Shown: positions 1 to 8,228, numbered from the stretch's first letter. The stretch: DNA of 64,000 nt from JANPBY01 sp963851405 (GCA_963851405.1 CAWKPB010000001.1:62001-126000), one strand, 5' to 3'. The notes: generated by a model not told the origin, from the sequence alone. Made by a program: numbers and translations.

Positions 1-372
1 GAGGCGTTTCGTGTTCTTCGCCAAGCAGGCACCGAACCAGCCTTTACGGGTGAATACACCGACTCCAAGGAGACGGGTGTCTATCGGTGCCGAGCCTGTC
101 AGGCCGAGCTATTCCGGTCGGACACCAAGTTCGAGAGCCACTGCGGATGGCCCTCCTTTTTCACCCCGCTCGCGGGAAGCGCCGTCGTTGAGATTGAGGA
201 TCGTTCGCTCGGGATGGCGCGCACCGAGGTCCAATGTGCGAATTGCGGATCACATCTGGGCCATGTCTTCTCGGGCGAGGGGTACGGGACCCCCACCGAC
301 CTGCGCTACTGCATCAACTCGGTGAGCCTGGCTTTCGAGCCCGGCGTTCAGGAAGCCCCTCCTGCCGACTGA
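1..372 (+). CDS. msrB: peptide-methionine (R)-S-oxide reductase, 5' end cut by window
   Basis: The frame is open from the first base and encodes the C-terminal 123 residues of MsrB, the cytosolic enzyme that reduces methionine-R-sulfoxide in oxidised proteins. Visible marks are the two zinc CxxC pairs (residues 30/33 and 79/82 of the visible part), the SHCGWPSF block, the GHVF segment and the C-terminal RYCIN motif, whose cysteine (104) is in the catalytic position. Full-length MsrB is about 130-150 residues, so only a short N-terminus is missing. It converges on hemQ with 33 bases between the stop codons. Family assignment is firm; the true start lies outside the window. Confidence 0.95.
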   Translation, partial: EAFRVLRQAGTEPAFTGEYTDSKETGVYRCRACQAELFRSDTKFESHCGWPSFFTPLAGSAVVEIEDRSLGMARTEVQCANCGSHLGHVFSGEGYGTPTDLRYCINSVSLAFEPGVQEAPPAD

Positions 373-405
373 TCCAGACGGCGTTCATCAAGCGACCCTG
401 GATCG

Positions 406-1146
406 TCAGGGGAGGTTGACGACCAGATCCTGGATGGACATCCGGCGACCGGTGTAGAACGGCAGCTCCTCACGCACGTGTAGTCGGGCGCGCGACCCGC
501 GAAGATGCCGCATCAGGTCGACGATGCGATGCAACTCGTCGGCCTCGAAGGCCAGCATCCACTCATAATCGCCAAGGGCGAACGAGGCCACCGTGTTCGC
601 GCGGACGTCGGAGAACTCGCGGGCCATCTGGCCGTGCTCCGCCAACAGCTCGCGGCGTTCTGAGTCCTCCAGCAGATACCACTCGTACGAGCGCACGAAC
701 GGATACACACACACATACCTGCGCGCATGCTCATCAGCCATGAAGGCCGGCACATGGGACTTGTTGAACTCCGCTGGCCTGTGCAGCGCCATCTGTGACC
801 AGACCGGCTCACACGCAAGGCCAAGGGCGGTTCGCCGGAACCGAGCGTAGGCATCCTGCAGGGCATCAGAGGTCTCCGCGTGCAGCCACAGCATGAAGTC
901 GGCGTCAGCCCGTAGCCCGGCGACGTCGTAGGCCCCTCGGAGGACGACATCCTGGCCGGCCAGCTCATCGATGACTCGCTCGACCTCGGCGGCGATCGCG
1001 GCGCGGTCGGATTCTCCCAACGGCCGCACCAACCGAAACACCGACCACATCGTGTAGCGGATTGTCGCGTTGATTGCTCGCGCCGACGCCGGCTTAACCG
1101 TCTCCGGCGCTGGGGCGGGCCGTGGAGTCTCTGGCGGGGTGGACAT
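406..1146 (-). CDS. hemQ: coproheme decarboxylase HemQ (chlorite dismutase family)
   Basis: 246 residues. HemQ performs the last step of the coproporphyrin-dependent heme route, the peroxide-driven double decarboxylation of coproheme to heme b. The chlorite-dismutase fold is recognisable from YPFVRSYEWY, with Tyr148 in the catalytic tyrosine position, and from LLAEHGQMAREF, with His171 as the expected proximal heme ligand. About 25 N-terminal residues are proline/alanine-rich and probably disordered. The gene starts 4 bases after the hemY stop, so the two are almost certainly one transcript. The ATG has only a weak purine-rich stretch upstream, consistent with translational coupling to hemY. 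Confidence 0.95.
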   Translation of the reverse strand: MSTPPETPRPAPAPETVKPASARAINATIRYTMWSVFRLVRPLGESDRAAIAAEVERVIDELAGQDVVLRGAYDVAGLRADADFMLWLHAETSDALQDAYARFRRTALGLACEPVWSQMALHRPAEFNKSHVPAFMADEHARRYVCVYPFVRSYEWYLLEDSERRELLAEHGQMAREFSDVRANTVASFALGDYEWMLAFEADELHRIVDLMRHLRGSRARLHVREELPFYTGRRMSIQDLVVNLP

Positions 1147-1150
1147 GACT

Positions 1151-2575
1151 CTATTGTTCCCGAGTCAACAACGTGCGCAGCACCTGGGCGGCAGCCGCCT
1201 CCCCACTGGAAACGCACGCGGCTACGCCGAGTCCGTCGTAGGCGGCACCGCAGACCGCGAGCGCGTGCTTGGCAGTCACTGCGCGGCGAACCGTTTGGAC
1301 TCTGTCCAGATGGCCGACCCGGTATTGCGGCAACGACCCGCCCCAACGGGTCACCAAGGAAGCAACCGGCTGCACCTCTCCGCCCCAGCCAAGCGCCAGC
1401 CCGAGTTCCTCCGTGACGATATCGACCAGCTCGGCGTCGTCCCGCTGCAGAACCGCCTCGTCCCCGAATCTCCCGACCGAGGCCCGCAGGACGACAGCAT
1501 CCGGGCGCTGCTCCTGAACCCAGGCCCATTTCTGCGAAGAAAACGTGGCCGCCTTGATGGTCCGGCCGTCAACCGGAGGAACAAGGAAACCGGTGCCGGA
1601 GGGCAGCTCCGGCAGGCTCGCTCGGGCCAGCATCAGGGTGACCAAGGCCACGGAGGCGTACGGCACCTCCCGCAAGGCCGCGGCCGCCGAAGGCGCAAGG
1701 TCAGCCAGCAACCGCGCCGCCGGGGCCGCCGGCACGGCGATCACCACCCCGTCGCAGGTGATCGCCTCGGGGCTCGCCGTCGGCCCGATCACGACTCGCC
1801 AACCGGTCTTCGTCCTCTCCAGTCGACGCACGGTGCTAGCCGTTCGGATCCGGGCTCCTCGCTGCGCCGTGATAGCCCCGCCCACGGCAGCCGGGAGTTG
1901 CCCGACTCCACCTCGTAGCCCGGCAAAGACCGGCTGTCCCGACGTGCTGTCGTGGACGACGCGCGCAGCACTTCTGAGCAACGAACGCTCGACACGAACG
2001 GCACCCGACAGCTGTGGGAGTACGGCGTCCAGTGACAGGTCATCCGCATGACCTGCGTAAACGCCCCCCAGCAGGGGCTCGACCAGTCGGTCCACAACTT
2101 CACGGCCAAGCCGCGCACCGACATACGCCCCGACGGAACGGTCCCCCTCAAAACCCGGTCCACGAAGGACCGAATCCAGCGGAATGCGCGCCAATCCTCG
2201 CAACGAAACGACCCCGGATTCGGCCAGAGCGCGCAAGTCGAAGGGGATCCCCATGAGCTGTCCGCCCGGCAGCGGCCGCAATCGGCCACGGCTCCAGACC
2301 CAGGCGCCCGAGGTCGCCGGATGAACGATGACCGACCCCAGGCCGACTCGTTCCGCAAGCCGTACGGCCTCCGGGCGTCTGGCCAACAAAGACTCGGCGC
2401 CGGCGTCAACGGTCACACCATCGACCTCAGCCAGGGCGAGGTGCCCCCCGACGGCCGCGGCCCGCTCGAGGAGCGTCACCCGTACGGCGCCGCCCGCTAT
2501 TCGGGTCACCTCATGCGCGGCAGCCAAACCCGAGATCCCGCCGCCCACGACGACAACATGCGGACGCTTCGACAC
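1151..2575 (-). CDS. hemY: coproporphyrinogen III oxidase / protoporphyrinogen oxidase, HemY type
   Basis: 474 residues from the GTG chosen here. It is an FAD-dependent oxidase that makes coproporphyrin III in organisms with HemQ. The N-terminus has the Rossmann dinucleotide motif VVVVGGGISGLAAAHEV; the middle contains the substrate-domain segments GAESLLARRPEA and LVEPLLGGVYAGHADDLS; the C-terminus has GAAYDGLGVAACVSSG, typical of the FAD-contacting end. An upstream in-frame GTG at 2629 would add 18 unconserved residues. I prefer 2575 because a CACGAT -10-like hexamer lies 6 bases before it. A Shine-Dalgarno-like GGAGGG abuts the codon, too close for normal use. First gene of the hemY-hemQ unit. 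Confidence 0.92.
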   Translation of the reverse strand: MSKRPHVVVVGGGISGLAAAHEVTRIAGGAVRVTLLERAAAVGGHLALAEVDGVTVDAGAESLLARRPEAVRLAERVGLGSVIVHPATSGAWVWSRGRLRPLPGGQLMGIPFDLRALAESGVVSLRGLARIPLDSVLRGPGFEGDRSVGAYVGARLGREVVDRLVEPLLGGVYAGHADDLSLDAVLPQLSGAVRVERSLLRSAARVVHDSTSGQPVFAGLRGGVGQLPAAVGGAITAQRGARIRTASTVRRLERTKTGWRVVIGPTASPEAITCDGVVIAVPAAPAARLLADLAPSAAAALREVPYASVALVTLMLARASLPELPSGTGFLVPPVDGRTIKAATFSSQKWAWVQEQRPDAVVLRASVGRFGDEAVLQRDDAELVDIVTEELGLALGWGGEVQPVASLVTRWGGSLPQYRVGHLDRVQTVRRAVTAKHALAVCGAAYDGLGVAACVSSGEAAAAQVLRTLLTREQ

Positions 2576-2581
2576 CCCTCC

Positions 2582-2587
2582 ATCGTG
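2582..2587 (-). promoter_or_regulatory. -10 box, leaderless hemY
   Basis: On the minus strand CACGAT lies 6 bases before the GTG at 2575, matching the xAxxxT pattern and spacing seen at many starts in this window. Weak on its own. Confidence 0.4.
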
Positions 2588-2630
2588 CCGGACGGACCGA
2601 TCGACGCCCTCGGGCAGGGAACCAAGCACC

Positions 2631-2646
2631 TGTGACCCGCGTCACA
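2631..2646. promoter_or_regulatory. CRP/FNR-type operator between hemY and DUF4349 gene
   Basis: Perfect TGTGA-N6-TCACA dyad (TGTGACCCGCGTCACA), the classical half-site arrangement bound by CRP-family regulators, including actinobacterial Crp/GlxR proteins. It lies in the divergent promoter region. Its centre is about 63 bases upstream of the preferred hemY start and 60 bases upstream of the lipoprotein gene start, distances at which CRP-type activators commonly act. Binding is inferred, not shown. Confidence 0.65.
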
Positions 2647-2698
2647 ACGGCCGAGAACGCTGCTCCCCCACTGGCGCCAACGACAAGGACCTCAACTC

Positions 2699-3682
2699 AT
2701 GCGATCACCTCGTAGATCCATCACTCCGACGATGGCCCTGTGCGTCGGATCGGCCGCAATGTTGCTGGCGCTGTCCGGCTGCGGCGCTCTGTCCACGACC
2801 GACCAAGGCGCTGACTCATCGACTTCCGAGCCCGGCTTGGGCGCTCCGTTTGGCGATGGAACGGCCGTTGACGGCGACGCAGGGGGTGAGGTGACAACCG
2901 ACGCCGCGCGGGCACCGAGCGTGCCAAGCGCCCTGTTCCTCGCCGAAGATCGAAGCATCATCCGTACCGCGAGCATCCGGGTCCAAACCCAAGATGTGGC
3001 CGCTGCGGCCACCTCGGCGGCCCGAAGCGCCCAGGGCTTGGGCGGCCTCGTGACCGATGAGCAGGTCGTCATCGACCCCGACGACGCGGACCGCACCACA
3101 GCCAACCTCACCCTGCGCGTCCCCTCCGACCAGATGCCGCAACTCATCACCGCGGTGGGTGCGCTCGGTAGCGTGCTCGAGCAGACGCAGCAGGCCAACG
3201 ACGTGACAGCCCAGGTCGTGGATGTCGACGCGCGGGTGGACTCCCAGCGCGCTTCGGTTCGTCGGCTCCAGGCGTTGTTGTCCCAGGCGAACACCATCGG
3301 TGAAGTAGTCAAGATCGAGACCCAGCTCTCGATCCGGCAGGCGGACCTCGAGGCCCTGGAGGCGCAGCAGAAGTCGCTGGCCGACCAAACCACTCTGGCG
3401 ACGCTGTACGTCGCCATCGTGGGACCGGACCCGGTGGGGACCGCGGACGATCCCACGGGGTTCTTCGCCGGCCTGGAACGCGGTTGGACCGCGTTCGTCG
3501 CGGCGTGGACGACCGGGCTCACCGGACTGGGTGCGGCGCTCCCGTTCATCGGCTTCTTCCTAGTCCTGGCCCTCCCACTGGCCTACTGGCTGCGTAGTCG
3601 GGCGCGGGAGGAATCCACGACGACGGCTATGGCCGAGCCGCCGACCGAGAACAGCGAGGAAGAAGCGCTGGCGGGCCGCTAG
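2699..3682 (+). CDS. DUF4349 lipoprotein with C-terminal membrane anchor
   Basis: 327 residues. The N-terminus is a lipoprotein signal: basic residues, a hydrophobic run and the lipobox LSGC with Cys28. After a low-complexity Asp/Ser/Gly linker (30-75) comes the DUF4349 domain, with RTASIRVQTQDV near residue 90 and then a long heptad-rich region (about 170-230, RRLQALLSQANTIGEVVKIE) that should form a coiled coil. One transmembrane helix follows (about 280-300, LPFIGFFLVLALPLAYWL) with a basic/acidic tail. The protein is therefore predicted to be extracytoplasmic and tethered at both ends. Function is unknown for the family. An AAGGA ribosome-binding site precedes the ATG. It shares its upstream region, with the CRP-type dyad, with hemY. 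Confidence 0.85.
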   Translation: MRSPRRSITPTMALCVGSAAMLLALSGCGALSTTDQGADSSTSEPGLGAPFGDGTAVDGDAGGEVTTDAARAPSVPSALFLAEDRSIIRTASIRVQTQDVAAAATSAARSAQGLGGLVTDEQVVIDPDDADRTTANLTLRVPSDQMPQLITAVGALGSVLEQTQQANDVTAQVVDVDARVDSQRASVRRLQALLSQANTIGEVVKIETQLSIRQADLEALEAQQKSLADQTTLATLYVAIVGPDPVGTADDPTGFFAGLERGWTAFVAAWTTGLTGLGAALPFIGFFLVLALPLAYWLRSRAREESTTTAMAEPPTENSEEEALAGR

Positions 3683-3718
3683 CTCGCCAACTGCCCAGCC
3701 CCGTGCCCCTCTGCACCC

Positions 3719-4795
3719 TCAGCCTGGCGCGACGCCCGGGTTGAGGGTGCTGGCATGCACTAGATCGACCAGGTGGGTCAGCACCCCGGGGTCGGTCGAC
3801 GGCATCACCCCGTGGCCCAGGTTGAAGATGTGTCCGGGTAGCGACGCGGCATCGGACAGCACGCGCAGCGCCTCGCGGTCCACGACCGCTTGAGGGGCGA
3901 AAAGCACAGCCGGGTCAAGGTTTCCCTGCAGAGGGATCGACCCACCAACGCGTGCACTCGCCACATCCAGCGGAACACGGAAGTCCACGCCGAGCACGTC
4001 GGCCCCGGCATCAGCCATCGCGGGCAGGAGCTCTCCAGTCCCCACGCCGAAGTGAATCCTCGGGACGCCCAACTCGCCGACCCGTGCAAGGACCACGGCC
4101 GAGTGGGGTTGGACCCGGGCCAGGTAGTCCGACTCCGATAAGGCGCCCGCCCAGGAATCAAAGAGCTGTACGGCCGAAGCCCCAGCCTCGACCTGAGCCA
4201 CGAGGAACGCCGCGGAAATCGATGCGAGGCGCGCGAGCAAGTCATTCCACAACTCGGGCTCCCCGAGCATCATCGCTTTGGTGCGTTCGTGACTGCGCGA
4301 CGGTCCACCCTCGACGAGATAGCTGGCCAGCGTGAAGGGCGCCCCCGCGAACCCGATGAGCGGCGTCGACCCGAGTTCTCCCACGAGCTGGCGTACGGCC
4401 TCCGTCACGGGGGCGACGTCATCCGGTTGCAGCGGGCGAAGCGCTTCGAGGTCGGCGCGACTGCGAATGGGCTGCGCGATCACCGGTCCAACGCCGGGGA
4501 CGATGTCCAGATCGACGCCAATCGCCTTGAGCGGAAGGACGATGTCGCTGAAGACGATGGCGGCGTCGACGCCGTGCCGGCGCACCGGCTGCAGCGTGAT
4601 CTCGGTGATCAGATCGGCTCGAAGACAGGACTCAAGCATCCCTACGCCCTCGCGGAGCTTGCGGTACTCCGGCAGCGACCGTCCGGCCTGGCGCATGAAC
4701 CACACCGGCGTATGCGGCACGGGTTCGGCCCGGCAGGCGCGAAGGAAAGGCGAGTCGAGAACGAGGTCCTGGTCCGGAACGTCGGTCTCGGTCAC
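3719..4795 (-). CDS. hemE: uroporphyrinogen decarboxylase
   Basis: 358 residues, normal length for HemE, which decarboxylates uroporphyrinogen III to coproporphyrinogen III, the substrate of the neighbouring HemY-type oxidase. The N-terminal signature WFMRQAGRSLPEYRKLRE is intact, as are AIVFSDIVLP, GFAGAPFTLASYLVEGG and the C-terminal FNLGHGVMPSTDP. The GTG at 4795 was chosen because it gives the usual N-terminus and has GGGAG about 10 bases upstream. The frame stays open much further, to 5209, but that part overlaps the divergent VOC-cupin gene and has no protein character. The gene converges on the DUF4349 gene. Confidence 0.96.
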   Translation of the reverse strand: MTETDVPDQDLVLDSPFLRACRAEPVPHTPVWFMRQAGRSLPEYRKLREGVGMLESCLRADLITEITLQPVRRHGVDAAIVFSDIVLPLKAIGVDLDIVPGVGPVIAQPIRSRADLEALRPLQPDDVAPVTEAVRQLVGELGSTPLIGFAGAPFTLASYLVEGGPSRSHERTKAMMLGEPELWNDLLARLASISAAFLVAQVEAGASAVQLFDSWAGALSESDYLARVQPHSAVVLARVGELGVPRIHFGVGTGELLPAMADAGADVLGVDFRVPLDVASARVGGSIPLQGNLDPAVLFAPQAVVDREALRVLSDAASLPGHIFNLGHGVMPSTDPGVLTHLVDLVHASTLNPGVAPG

Positions 4796-4846
4796 ACCGC
4801 AGATGCTCCCAGACCCAGAGACCTCGGCCCGACCCGGTCGTCGGTG

Positions 4847-4852
4847 TAGCGT
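4847..4852 (+). promoter_or_regulatory. -10 box TAGCGT, leaderless VOC-cupin gene
   Basis: TAGCGT sits 7 bases upstream of the GTG at 4860, the distance expected if transcription begins at or next to the start codon. The same hexamer and spacing recur at psuG and at the Pat gene. Confidence 0.55.
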
Positions 4853-4859
4853 CGCGAGG

Positions 4860-5960
4860 GTGACTACCCCCACTCTCGAACACGTCACCGCCGCCGAAGT
4901 CGTTCTGCCCTGCGAGGACCTCGACGAGACGGTGCGCTTCTTCGTCCGGACTCTAGGATTCCGCCTCGACGAGATCATGCCTGCGGACGCGCCGACCGAA
5001 GTTGTCGTCTCCGGCCATGGCCTTCGGCTGCGACTGCTTGAGGGCGGCCCAGGATCGCCTGGTGAGCTGCGCCTGGCATGCGAAGCCCCCGACGCGGTAG
5101 CCAGCGGGACACGCGCATTCACGGCCCCCAACGGCACCCAGATCCACCTGGTCGATGCCGATCCGCCCGTGCTGCTGCCGGACCTGGATGCATCGATCAT
5201 CGTGACCAAAGCCCCCGCCGACGAGGTGGGCGGCGCTGGCCGAGCCGGGATGCTTTACCGGGACCTCATCCCGGGGCGGCTGGGCGGCCGCTACATCGCC
5301 TCTCACATCAGCGTCCCTGACCCCGGCCCGGTCCCGGACTACGTCCACTTTCACCGCATCCACTTCCAGATGATCTTCTGCGCCCGCGGATGGGTCAAAG
5401 TGGTCTACGAAGATCAGGGCGAGCCATTCATCCTCAATGCCGGCGACTGCGTCCTGCAGCCGCCGCAGATCCGGCACCGGGTCCTGGAGGGCTCTGGCGC
5501 CATGGAAGTCGTCGAGATCAGCTGCCCGGCCGAACACATCACTCGGGCCGACCATGAGCTCCCGCTCCCGACTTCGCAGATCCGCCCAGACCGCGACTTC
5601 GGCGGCCAGGTCTTCCTTCGGCACATCGCAGACCACGCGACCTGGGTGCCGTGGCGCTTAGCGGGGTATGAGGTCCGGGACACCGGGATGCAGCGAGCCA
5701 CCCGCGGCATCGCCCGCGCCACGGTCATCCGCGTCGCCGACGCCGCAACAGCCAACAGCACTCAGGAGACCCGCGTCGAGGACGAGTTCTTCTTCGCCTT
5801 TGTCCTCGCCGGCCAGGGCACGATCAGCATCGACGGGCGGACCGAGTCGCTCGTGCGGGCCGACAGCTTCGTGCTTCCGACGGGAACCACGTACAGCTTG
5901 GCCGCCGAAACGCCGGACTTCGAATGGCTAGAGGTCACGGTCCCGCTCCCGTCGGGCTAA
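4860..5960 (+). CDS. VOC (glyoxalase-like) plus bicupin fusion protein
   Basis: 366 residues. Residues 1-115 look like one vicinal-oxygen-chelate module (VVLPCEDLDETVRFFVRTLGFRL and the later TQIHLVD). From about 140 a cupin pair follows. The first cupin contains YVHFHRIHFQMIF, with several candidate metal-binding histidines, then ILNAGDCVLQPPQIRHRVLEG. The second, near 300-360, has EDEFFFAFVLAGQGTISI and ADSFVLPTGTTYSL and lacks the full histidine set, so it may be structural. Two known dioxygenase-type folds joined in one chain suggest a small-molecule enzyme or sensor; the substrate is unknown. The frame is open upstream to 4332, but that part lies over hemE; the GTG with a correctly spaced TAGCGT box was chosen. 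Cytosolic; no signal peptide. Confidence 0.8.
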   Translation: MTTPTLEHVTAAEVVLPCEDLDETVRFFVRTLGFRLDEIMPADAPTEVVVSGHGLRLRLLEGGPGSPGELRLACEAPDAVASGTRAFTAPNGTQIHLVDADPPVLLPDLDASIIVTKAPADEVGGAGRAGMLYRDLIPGRLGGRYIASHISVPDPGPVPDYVHFHRIHFQMIFCARGWVKVVYEDQGEPFILNAGDCVLQPPQIRHRVLEGSGAMEVVEISCPAEHITRADHELPLPTSQIRPDRDFGGQVFLRHIADHATWVPWRLAGYEVRDTGMQRATRGIARATVIRVADAATANSTQETRVEDEFFFAFVLAGQGTISIDGRTESLVRADSFVLPTGTTYSLAAETPDFEWLEVTVPLPSG

Positions 5961-5970
5961 CCGTCTCGCC

Positions 5971-6804
5971 TCAGCCAGCCCCCAGCGCGACGACACCAAC
6001 CAACGCAACGCTGACGCCGACCTTCTGGATCGCGGCCAGCCGCTCAGAAAGCACGAACCGTGCCAACAGCACGGTCACGACGGGGTACAGCGACCCAAGG
6101 ACGGCCACCACAGACAACAGCCCCGCCACCGTGGCCAGGGCGTACACCGCGTTCGCTGCGGCATCACCAAATCCAACGAGGGCCAGCACCGGCAGGTCGC
6201 TTCGGGCGACGCCACCGAGAGAACGCGCCACCAGGGCCACGCAGATCGCCAGGGCCACACTGGCGGCGCGCTGAGCGAGGATGGTCATGGGCACCGAGTA
6301 GGCGGCGCCCTCCCCGATCAACCACAGCACCAACCCAAATCCCACGGCGGCAGCTGCGGCCAGCAGGAGCGAACGGACGCCACCGGCCGCACCACCCCTC
6401 AGCTCGGGCCCCGACGCGAGAATGATTCCGATGATCGCCAAGACGATTCCGGCCAGTTGCAGCCCACCGGGTGCATCCCCCTGCGCCAGGCCGATCACCA
6501 CCGGAACCACCACCCCGGAGGCTGCGATCGGAGCGACCACCCCCATGGTGCCGGTGGCCAACGCCGCGTAGAACGCGGCTAGGGAGACCGTGCCGATCAG
6601 CCCCGCACCCAGGGCCCACGGCAGGTACCCAACGGGGTCGTCGAAGGCACCGACGCTGAGGCACCACAGGAGCACCGCAACAAAGGCACACGCCTGCGAC
6701 CAGGCCACCACGGCGAAAGCCGGAAGACGGCGGGTCATCAGGCCACCGACGAAGTCGGCACTTCCCCAAAGCAGGCTCGACAAGAGCGCCAGAGCCGCCG
6801 TCAT
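5971..6804 (-). CDS. EamA/DMT-family permease
   Basis: 277 residues with about ten hydrophobic helices arranged as two five-helix EamA repeats (about 1-130 and 140-277). The protein opens with LALLSSLLWGSADFVGG, a typical DMT first helix, and contains GVVAPIAASGVVVPVVIGL and VAVLGSLYPVVTVLLARFVLSER, the usual signature at the end of the second repeat. It is an inner-membrane drug/metabolite transporter of unknown substrate. The ATG at 6804 is preferred; a TTG at 6816 would add four residues. The gene converges on the VOC-cupin gene (10 bases apart) and is divergent from the DUF3000 gene. Confidence 0.88.
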   Translation of the reverse strand: MTAALALLSSLLWGSADFVGGLMTRRLPAFAVVAWSQACAFVAVLLWCLSVGAFDDPVGYLPWALGAGLIGTVSLAAFYAALATGTMGVVAPIAASGVVVPVVIGLAQGDAPGGLQLAGIVLAIIGIILASGPELRGGAAGGVRSLLLAAAAAVGFGLVLWLIGEGAAYSVPMTILAQRAASVALAICVALVARSLGGVARSDLPVLALVGFGDAAANAVYALATVAGLLSVVAVLGSLYPVVTVLLARFVLSERLAAIQKVGVSVALVGVVALGAG

Positions 6805-6871
6805 AGGCAGACCCAACCACGCAGGGCCGGTGCCATCGGCGTTGCGACCCCCAAGATCTGTCGGGCCGACC

Positions 6872-6877
6872 TACGCT
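6872..6877 (+). promoter_or_regulatory. -10 box TACGCT, leaderless DUF3000 gene
   Basis: TACGCT is 6 bases before the ATG at 6884; no Shine-Dalgarno sequence lies between them. Confidence 0.55.
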
Positions 6878-6883
6878 TCGACC

Positions 6884-7477
6884 ATGGTCGCCGCACAGGA
6901 GGACGACGCCCCGGAGCCCTTTCGGAGCGCCTGCGAGTCGTTGCGCGCGGTAAGGCTGCGGCCGGAAGTGATGCTTGACGAAGCCCCGGCACCCCAGCGG
7001 CTGGCCCCCTGGGCGGTTGCGTTGACCGGCGATGTGGTCGCCGACCCCACGGACGACACCTCCGAGGAATTGGGCAGTGGCAGGTTCGTGCTCCTGCACG
7101 ATCCTGCGGGACACGAGACCTGGAACGGAACCTTTCGGGTCGTGACCTTCGTGCGGGCCACCGTCGAGGCCGAGGTCGTTGCTGACCCGATGCTGCCGAC
7201 CGTCGGTTGGTCCTGGTTGATGGAGGCTCTGGAGATCCGAGGGGCTCCCTACACCGCGCCCAGCGGGACGGTGACGCGCGTCGCCTCGGAGTCCTTTGGC
7301 GCCATGAGCGACCGTGACCCGACCGCCGAGGTCGAGATTCGGGCGTCGTGGACTGCGTTGGACTCCCGGCTCGGACCGCACCTCGAGGCCTGGGCGGAGC
7401 TGCTTGCGACCACGACGGGCTTGCCTCCGCTGGCGCCGGGCGTCATCGCGTTGCCGCGGGCCCGCCGCACCCGCTGA
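6884..7477 (+). CDS. DUF3000 family protein
   Basis: 197 residues, soluble, acidic. It belongs to DUF3000, an actinobacterial family with no known activity. Recognisable segments are FRSACESLRAVRLRPEVMLDEAPAPQRLAPWAVAL at the N-terminus (conserved core), GRFVLLHDPAGHETWNGTFRVVTFVRA, and WSWLMEALEIRGAPY in the middle. The ATG gives the family's usual N-terminus. It is followed by the response regulator and RNase D genes in the same direction, an order I recall as conserved in actinobacteria, which suggests shared expression but says little about function. Confidence 0.85.
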   Translation: MVAAQEDDAPEPFRSACESLRAVRLRPEVMLDEAPAPQRLAPWAVALTGDVVADPTDDTSEELGSGRFVLLHDPAGHETWNGTFRVVTFVRATVEAEVVADPMLPTVGWSWLMEALEIRGAPYTAPSGTVTRVASESFGAMSDRDPTAEVEIRASWTALDSRLGPHLEAWAELLATTTGLPPLAPGVIALPRARRTR

Positions 7478-7574
7478 CGCACAGCCACGGTCACTCTCTG
7501 TCCTTCAGTTCACCCAATCGGACGCCGATGCCTTGGTGGACATCACTTCCGCCAGCGACCGAGCAGGAGGACGG

Positions 7575-8183
7575 GTGAGCGCACTCGTCGAGAGCCGGGG
7601 GGCACCGTTCGCGGTGCGTACCGTGCGATTCAGCGCACTGGTCGTCGTCACCGACGGTCACCTGCGCGACTTGGTCGTGCGCGGCCTGACGACCCTCGGG
7701 GCCCTCGAGGTCGTCGAAGCAGCGAGCGTGGCCGAGGCTCGAGCCAGGACTCGCAACGGCCGGCCCCGGGACCTGGTCGTCGTCGAAGTCGGGCTCCCGG
7801 ATGGTTCGGGTGTCGCCTTGCTCGCCGAATTGCGCGCTGCCGGATGGCAACGCGGCATCGCGCTGTCCGCGGACGGTGATCCCTTCTCGGTGCGGGCGGC
7901 CCTGGCCGCCGGCGTACGGGGATTTGTCGTGTCCGACACGCCTGCCCGTGACCCGCTCCCCCGTCCGAGGGGCGCCGGTTCGGGGGTCGATGGGCTCTCG
8001 GGACGCGAGCTTGAGGTTCTGCAACTCGTCGCGGGGGGACACTCCAATCGCGACATTGGTACCGAACTGCACCTGTCTGCTCTCACCGTGAAGAGCCACC
8101 TGGCTCGGATCGCCCGCAAGCTGGGCACTGGGGACCGCGCCGAAATGGTCGCCCTGGCCCTGCGTGCCGGCGTCATCGACTGA
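7575..8183 (+). CDS. orphan LuxR-type response regulator with degenerate receiver domain
   Basis: 202 residues. The N-terminal 120 resemble a receiver domain, but the usual phospho-acceptor Asp is Glu71 (VVVEVGLPDGSG), the acidic pair at the first loop is reduced to TDG, and the conserved Lys near the end of the fold appears as Ser in FVVSD. Phosphorylation is therefore doubtful. The C-terminal 65 residues are a full LuxR/GerE DNA-binding domain: LSGRELEVLQLVAGGHSNRDIGTELHLSALTVKSHLARI. No histidine kinase is nearby. The GTG at 7575 was chosen because AGGAGG lies a few bases upstream; the frame continues upstream over the DUF3000 gene without protein character. Confidence 0.85.
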   Translation: MSALVESRGAPFAVRTVRFSALVVVTDGHLRDLVVRGLTTLGALEVVEAASVAEARARTRNGRPRDLVVVEVGLPDGSGVALLAELRAAGWQRGIALSADGDPFSVRAALAAGVRGFVVSDTPARDPLPRPRGAGSGVDGLSGRELEVLQLVAGGHSNRDIGTELHLSALTVKSHLARIARKLGTGDRAEMVALALRAGVID

Positions 8184-8215
8184 GCCCGGAACACAGGCGC
8201 TCGAGCGTAGGCCCG

Positions 8216-8221
8216 TAGGCT
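8216..8221 (+). promoter_or_regulatory. -10 box TAGGCT, leaderless RNase D gene
   Basis: TAGGCT lies 7 bases before the GTG at 8229 in the 45-base gap after the regulator gene. Confidence 0.55.
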
Positions 8222-8228
8222 CGCGGTC

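Noticed and set aside
371..404. GATCCAG and CTGGATC inverted repeat between msrB and hemQ stops as a terminator
   Set aside because: The loop is 20 bases long, there is no T-run, and one arm overlaps the msrB stop codon; too weak to call.
513..1529. Long open frames antisense to or in other frames of hemQ and hemY
   Set aside because: Arg/Gly/Ser-rich translations without motifs, as expected for shadow frames in high-GC DNA; the hemQ and hemY proteins have clear catalytic motifs.
4332..4859. N-terminal extension of the VOC-cupin gene
   Set aside because: It lies entirely over hemE on the other strand and has no VOC-like sequence; GTG 4860 has a correctly placed -10 box.
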